A stretch of 64,000 nucleotides of DNA from Halichondria panicea (lineage: Eukaryota; Porifera; Demospongiae; Suberitida; Halichondriidae): the NCBI RefSeq assembly GCF_963675165.1, contig NC_087388.1, positions 4,531,047 through 4,595,046 of the forward strand, read 5' to 3'. This document shows positions 57,398 through 64,000 of the stretch, piece by piece. Under the pieces are notes generated by a model that ran no database searches, had not been told where the DNA came from, and was given only the letters and a program-made list of their open reading frames with translations. The first letter of the stretch is position 1. Every line of letters starts with the position of its first letter. The position numbers and the translations under genes were made by a program.

Positions 57398-60300
57398 ATG
57401 TTTATGCAGAATATAGAGATGGCTATGCTAGTGGGTTTCCTAGCTTTGTTTGTTCTGCAAGGAGCAGTTCATTCTCAATCGTTCTCCTTTGATTTCGTTG
57501 ATGACTCTGACAATTTCCCAGGATTGCAAGTGGACTCCACTGGGAGAACATTTCTTGCTGCAGACAATTACCTGTATAGACTGAATGCTCAGCTAATACA
57601 AGAGGAGAGAGTTGATCTAGGAGATACTGTCATTGACGAAGGACTGGCCCTGAGCTCTACTGGGATGTTGGTGGTGTGTTTAGATGATCTCTCTTGCTCT
57701 CTCTACAATGCAAGCAACCTCAGTGCTGGTCCCATCAGGAGTGTCAGTGATGCTATAGTAGCTCTTGATTATGGAGCAGCTATCATTGCGTCAGGAGACA
57801 CTTTCTTCACTGGATCTGTAGCAGAAAATGAGATAGCACTGCAACAGTTTGGAGAGGGGTTTAGTAGATCGTCTGATAACAATCCATCAGGCACGCACAA
57901 TGAATTTGTTTTTGGAGGTAGTAACTTTGAACGACAATTCTACACATATGGTGGTTTTGTGAGTGGTGAATTTGCCTACTATGTTGTCGTTGACTTCCGA
58001 CCTGTTAGTGCACAGGCTATAAGACTGCTACGTGTTTGCAACATGCCTGATTGTGGAGGCCCAAGTACCTGTGGAGTGACTGCTTTGTATGAACTGGGAA
58101 TCAATTGTGGCCTTCAGGGGATCACTGAAGATACTTGTTTGTGTGCAGTGTCATTAGCGGAGGACTTCAGTGGGATATCTGGACTCACTGCTGTTATAAA
58201 TCTTTGCCAAGGTGGTAGTAACTCTATTTGTGTGGTCAATATCACTGCTGTCAATGAAGCTATGGACGCTAAATATGACTCTTGTATTGTGTCCCGGACT
58301 GTTGGAGAAAAAGTTGGCTTACCATGGAGAACAGGCTCAGATAACTGCGATACTCTGCCTCAGCCTCAGGTTTGTATTGCCTACTTGCATACTCCTATAA
58401 CATAGAAATCATTTTCCAGGAAACAAGGAACAGATGTGACACACCCAGTCCAGTCGGCCTTCTTATCCCAAATGGTGGTATTGAAATAATAGCACCAGTT
58501 CGTATCAACTTTGGAGACAGTCTTGTCTCTTTTGCTTCAGTAGCTGTGAAAGTGGAGTATTTTTCCTTTGTGTTTGTGGCAACTCATAATGAGTTAACTA
58601 TAAGAGGAGTAAGTGCAGTTCTGTTGAGTCAGCTATATATTGTGTATAATCATGGTATTGTTTGTCATTGTCACAGTACGATGTCAGTGGTGCATCGACT
58701 CTGGACCCCGATAGTGCATTCTACATTCAGCCACTGACCTCTGTTGTATATCACTTGTCATGGCACGAGGGACTAAACTACATCACAGCAGTCACACAAG
58801 ACTCCGTGAGTTAAAGTTTGCATGTATATGTCCTACCCTATCTGTCTGCCTCCCCTCTGTCCTCTGTTAGGTATTCCAAATTCCGATTGAAGAGTGCTTC
58901 CAGCGTATAGACTGTACTAGTTGTACCAGTGACCTCAACCCGCTGTGTGGATGGTGTGTGGTGGAAAACAAGTGCTCTCGTCAGACGCAGTGTCAGAACT
59001 CCAGTCTCTCTAGTAGATGGACACAGGACAATGCCAACTGTTTTACTGCTGCTACTGTGGAGCCTATGCAACGTGTGCTTGACCCTGAGATTCTTGCTAC
59101 TGAGGTAAGGCAGTGGCTTGTGTATATAGTTGTGTCTGAGATCATATAAACTGACCCCACAGCTCACAGTGACTCTGACCTCTCCCGGCCTGCCTAACCC
59201 CCTTCCTGGAGAGAGCTTCTATTGTCATCTGGCGGACAGTGAAGGACGTTTCCCACCCATCATAGTACCAGCTGTTGAGGTCACCCCGGGAACAGTGTTT
59301 AGTTGTGATATTGAAGGACTGGTACCTGACTATCCTGGAGTATCTGCAACCATTAACCTGGGATTTCGGAGCTCTTTGCTCAATGAGCCATTTGATATCA
59401 CCAACCAAGCACTCACCATCTACAGGTGCTCAGGAGGAGAAAGGTATCCACCTACATGAATATTAAATACAGGACAAGTTTAGTTTTCCAGTATAATTAT
59501 AAGCTCATAAATACAACTCCCACAAATAAAATGATTGAAGATTATCACAATATAAATTGCAGTTTGTCTGCAATGTGTAGCCAGGCCGAGTTTTTGCTTT
59601 TATATATCGGATGGGAAAATAACCTGGCCTGCAATATATTGCATCCGGGTGTGTCTATAGCAATATAGTAAACTGCGTAGTAAAATAAATGCATGTACAC
59701 TAAAAACATTAAAAAGTGCGACGACTTAATTAGTATGCTCAACACACTTAAGAACATTGTCTATAGAGAAAATACGATAATTATGTCTTTATGACACCGT
59801 TGTATACAGCTGTAAGGATTGCCTTGGGATAAATAGTCCGTGTGGATGGTGTAACCTCAACAAGCAGTGCAGTGCAACATCAGCTCCTTGCAGGAATGCA
59901 TCTCACTTCCGACAGGTGAGGTTATGGGGATCTGTATCTCTATACATCCTCTGTACAGGTGTCTGGAGGCAATGATTTCGCTGCTGAGTGCCCCCTATTG
60001 GACACGCCCCCCTCTGGTGAGTACACTCAACCAGTAAGGGTGGCCCAGGACCTTCGACTGACCACCAGGAACCTCATCTCCCCTGTAAGTAACATGACCT
60101 GTATATCTGATTGTTCCATAGTTTCCCTCTCCATATAGACAGATGGCTTTGAGTACTATTGTGTTGTGAATGGAGTTAGTCTGACAGCTCAGTATGAGAA
60201 CGAGAGCTCCATCCTGTGTACAGTGGGCAGTGGACAAGTGAGTATTTTATGTGATTGAATTATCCAGTGGAATGAAGAGGATCGCTTGTACTGTTAGTCA

Positions 60301-63300
60301 CAATAAATACTTGCATGTATTACGTGCCTGATTAACATGTACACGAATGTTCCAAGTTCCACTGTACATGTGCTAATGCGCCTCGGCATGTTTTACTTCG
60401 CTCCAGAATGTTAGAGTGTATAGAATAGGACATTAGTTTGTAAAGTAATGCATAGTTTTTTAAAATAAGTGTTCTATAATAATATATTCAAAAAACAAAT
60501 TAGAGCAAGAGTATAATACAGTGTTATGAAAGAGGAGCTTAGTCTCATTGAATGGCTGCTGCATGTTTCTGACATCAAGCTAAGATAAAAATGGCTAGAA
60601 GAAGCTATTAGTTTTTGTTGCATCATTAAATAGTTACAGCTGGAACAGACACAAACACAATCAGTATTAAATAATGCACACAGTCATGTAGATCTACTTG
60701 TCCTAATTAAATAATAGCATGCAAGTATAATTGAATTAACATCCTGAAAATTTGTAGTTCGGCACACTTTCTCCTGGTGTTGGAAGTTTCCCTGTGGTTG
60801 TTATGGTAACCTGGACGGGGAATGATATCAACCAAACACTGAGCAACACCACGTCAGGTATACCATTATAATTATCTGCCAACCATGATTATTTGAATAA
60901 TGTGGATAGACACTTCCAGATAGTCTAGACAATCTACTAGTTCACCCCACACCCACACACACAGTGACGTTGTATGATTGTCGTGACTTGGCCAGTGGAT
61001 ATTTGGAATGTATTGCAGTCAGAATGGGGTCAGAGTTCGCATGTGGGTGGTGTGGAGGTAGTTGTGAGGTGATGCAAGAGTGCTCCAATACTTTCATTAC
61101 TGAGGGGATAAATCCTCCTGCCCCTGTCATCAACTCATTCACTCCAATGTCGGGTAAGAATGCAGTGAGCGTAATATACGTACCTATCATTATGCGTACA
61201 TACAGCATGTGATTGTCATATGTATAGTGTATAGATCTATCATACTTGCATTACTAAGCCTTTTCAACTTCATGAGCTTATAGTAAGTATGCTTAACTCA
61301 CTATTTATCGAGGACATACAAAATTTATACATACTCAATCCTCAGGACCAGTTGAGGGTGGTACAGCAATCACTTTGAGGGGTACTGACTTCGGAGGAAC
61401 TTTTATCGACGTTCAGAACTCCATTCTTACATTAGGAGGCGTGGCCTGCACTCCCCTCATCACTGGTTACATACCATGGCACCAGTTTGTCTGTGAGACC
61501 ACACATTTTTTAACAGAAGGGTCAAAAGACTTCTCTCTGACCATTGACTCTAGAGTAGCCATTGTAAACGGTGGCTCCTTCACTACGGTGGATCCTACTG
61601 TCAGCAGTGTGACTCCGACCTTTGGACCCATGGCCGGGGGAACTAAAGTAGTTGTGAGGGGGTCTGCACTGAACGTGGGTAACCAGGAGGACACTAGAGT
61701 CTCTCTAGAGGTCAGCGAGTCAAACTACGTCTGCAAAATATCGTGAGTGATACTCTATATAACACAAAGCTCAAACTTTTTTCTGCAGATCTATCGAGTC
61801 TCAAGAGATTTGTTGCACTACCTCAGCAGCAAACCTCACCTCCACTGCTTTGGTGGTGGTTTCCATTGATGCTGCCAGAGTCAGCAATCCAGGAGTGGTC
61901 TTCAGTTATCGTAACAATCCTAATGTGACTGCTGTGTTTCCTAGCAACACCATTCCTAGTGGAGGCATCACACTGACTTTTACTGGACTGGACTTGGACG
62001 TAGTACAGCAGCATGTGTTGGAGGTATACCAGCCAATGGGGGATCCTCTGGTAAGCTATCATATATACTGGTAAGCTATCATATATATAGCCGGTAATTT
62101 CGATGGTCAAACTTTTTGATTGACATTTTTGCAGAGAACGACGCCCCACGTACTTGTGTCGAATATGTTGTGTCGTTATTGTGTCCCTCCCCTACAGAGG
62201 AGCAACTGCAGTGTTGTGGACCATACCACCATCACATGCTTGACTCCTAGTCTGACAACAACCTCACTCACACCATTGGACTATGCCCTACTGTTTGATG
62301 ATGTCCCACTCATTACACAAGCACACCTCCTCATCAGCGTCCAATCAGATCCTTCTCAATTTAGACTAAATAGTTCTCAAGAGGTCACCAGTGGCACAGA
62401 GACGCTCATACGCATTGTGGTATGTATTATTAGCTAGTACACTGACTATACTGTTATCGTGTGTGTATATATATCCATGCAGGGTGATAGTCTTGACTCA
62501 GTAGAGACCAGTGAGATAAGAGTGATCGTGGGAGGGGAGGAGTGTACTACGACACCTAGTAGTTTGAGAGGAAACGAAATCATCTGTATTGCCCCCTTGG
62601 AGCCCCCGGGAGGGGAAAACTCAGCCGTCATTCAAGTGAGTGACTATTAAACTGCATATAAGCTATATACTGTCCCTTCAGGTGAACGTTGGGAGCAACA
62701 TCTCTCAAGTATTGGACCAGCAACTGACTTACACAGGTCCTGTGACTGCTGCAGTTCCACTGGAGATCATCATCCCGAGTGTATTGGGGGTTATAGTGAT
62801 GATCGTGTGTGTAATGCTGACCATTTTTGTCTGTGTCTATCGGAACTATTGGAGGAAGACCGTGTCAATTGCTATGCATGAACAGATGATGGAAATCGTG
62901 GCTAATACGTAATAATTATAGTGTATAGTCCGTAGCTGTTCAATTATCTTATTCATTTACAGGAGAACACGGGAGGACATATTTCCTGTGGATGGCAATA
63001 CAGCACTCATTAGTAAGTTAAGTTCTATATTATAGTTTGCACTGATAATTATATTCACTGACCCACAGAATCAGAACTTGTTGAGATTGCTGAGTCTATC
63101 CCAGACTCAATCAAAATTCCAGCTTCCATATTGAAGCTCTCCAGTACTGCAATTGGACAAGGTAAAGAAAGAATGATGTGTAAAATAAATTTACAGGAGA
63201 ATGTAACTATAATTATAATTATACAGGTGAATTTGGCGTTGTGTACAAGGGAGTCCTGACAGACTGGAACAATGTACCTATTCAAGGGGTGGCCGTGAAG

Positions 63301-64000
63301 ACACTGAAAGGTACGATTTCATAGCTAGCTTAATTAATATACACTTAGTCTGTTCAGCGACTAACTTTATGTTCTATACATGCATGCATGGTTATCATTC
63401 ATGAATTTATTCTTTTCACTATTATTATTATACTTATAAGAGATTACAATTTCTGCAATTATAACCGCAGTTCTTGTCTACCTTGCAGGTCTGTTCTCAT
63501 TGTCGGATGTTCAGAGCATGGTGTGTGAGGTGAACAAGATGCAGGACTTTGACCATCCTCACGTCATGTCCCTGATTGGGGTGTGTCTCGATGCTGGCCC
63601 TGGCATTGCCATAGTGATGCCATATATGGCCAACGGGAGTGTTATTGGATATCTCAAGAGAGAAAGGAGCAGCCTTGAGTTGGATGATGACTGTGAAATT
63701 GATCAGGTGTGTATAGCTTAAAATCATGTCAGTATCTAGCCTTGTCTGCATGTATGGGTGTCTCAGCAGAGAGGTGAGTGCAATTAAGGGGCTGATTAGT
63801 GTGTGTGTAGTTATGAGGGAGGACAAAGGTGCACACTACACTCCCATCTTCTACCGTAGTCAAGATTATTTACCTCCAATTTACTCTTCAACGGTTAATT
63901 TAACCAGCCTAAGAAAAAGAGTATTCAATTTGAGGATTATGGAGATAGTCTCATTATATGAGGAAGCTCTTGACATTTTGTACAGATTTTGGAAGTGAGG
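57398..64000 (+). CDS. Receptor tyrosine kinase with plexin-type ectodomain, copy 4 (intact, 3' partial)
   Basis: Nineteen exons splice in constant frame: 57398-58369, 58420-58608, 58677-58805, 58871-59104, 59163-59443, 59810-59915, 59959-60084, 60139-60237, 60758-60857, 60965-61153, 61346-61742, 61789-62050, 62198-62419, 62483-62635, 62682-62908, 62963-63012, 63069-63161, 63227-63310 and 63489-63706. The window then ends in an intron. The start gives [20 protein letters not shown], a signal peptide; the third Met may be the real start. Order: Sema-like, PSI1 (58871 exon), IPT, PSI2 (59810 exon), IPT, PSI3 (60965 exon), IPTs, membrane helix [20 protein letters not shown], and kinase N-lobe with [19 protein letters not shown] and EVNKM. 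HRD and DFG exons lie beyond the window. Nothing is broken in what is visible. A transposon ends 30 bp upstream of the ATG, so its promoter may be altered. Confidence 0.88.

Noticed and set aside
1-64000. tRNA, rRNA or other structured RNA genes
   Set aside because: Reading by eye found none I could support. A covariance-model scan would be decisive; I cannot run it.

Overview
The window reads as nuclear DNA of an early-branching animal, most likely a demosponge of the Amphimedon type (inference). It is AT-rich, its genes have many small exons with GT..AG introns often under 100 bp, and it is crowded with short palindromic and terminal-inverted-repeat elements. The main families are animal ones: a receptor tyrosine kinase, semaphorin/plexin modules, TRAF-type zinc fingers with a MATH domain, and a mercaptopyruvate sulfurtransferase. 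There are no operons, no Shine-Dalgarno sites, and no RNA gene I could support.

Layout. (1) 0.9-7.8 kb, plus strand: a tandem, partly decayed family of 3-mercaptopyruvate sulfurtransferase/rhodanese genes. Copy A has exons 3-7, copy B has exons 1, 2, 6 and 7, and copy C is a broken exon 2. A dead MATH fragment lies between A and B. (2) 8.5-14.5 kb, minus: receptor kinase copy 1, a pseudogene with no semaphorin exons and most kinase exons missing. (3) 15.4-18.2 kb, minus: a two-exon TRAF-like gene (RING, TRAF zinc fingers, MATH). (4) 19.6-31.9 kb, minus: receptor kinase copy 2, which I could splice by eye into 24 frame-consistent exons coding for about 1617 aa. (5) 34.2-48.4 kb, minus: copy 3, with a ruined ectodomain and intact membrane and kinase exons. 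(6) 49.6-57.4 kb: an inverted copy of the copy-2 upstream region, split by a 1.7 kb segment and by a 5.4 kb composite DNA transposon carrying a Ginger-like integrase fused to a Ulp1-type protease and a PHD finger. (7) 57.4-64.0 kb, plus: copy 4, 19 intact exons up to the kinase N-lobe, running off the window.

The most interesting object is the receptor. Its ectodomain has plexin order (Sema, PSI, IPT, PSI, IPT, PSI, then several IPTs), followed by one membrane helix and a complete tyrosine kinase with a tyrosine-bearing tail. MET/RON receptors have only one PSI domain, and plexins have a GAP domain instead of a kinase, so this is a plexin-like sensor joined to a kinase output. The four copies differ in age and state. 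Copy 4 looks like a mosaic: promoter and Sema from copy 2, middle ectodomain and kinase N-lobe closer to copy 3. The region is a live laboratory of duplication, inversion, conversion and decay, with mobile elements at several of the breakpoints.

Several small mobile-element families can be defined here by their own footprints: a TAG...CTA palindromic family with 9-bp target duplications, a CAGTGGCGTAG/CAGGGGCGTAG family with 5-bp duplications, a TTAA-flanked element, and foldbacks sharing a CGAGGGC...GCCCGAGG centre.
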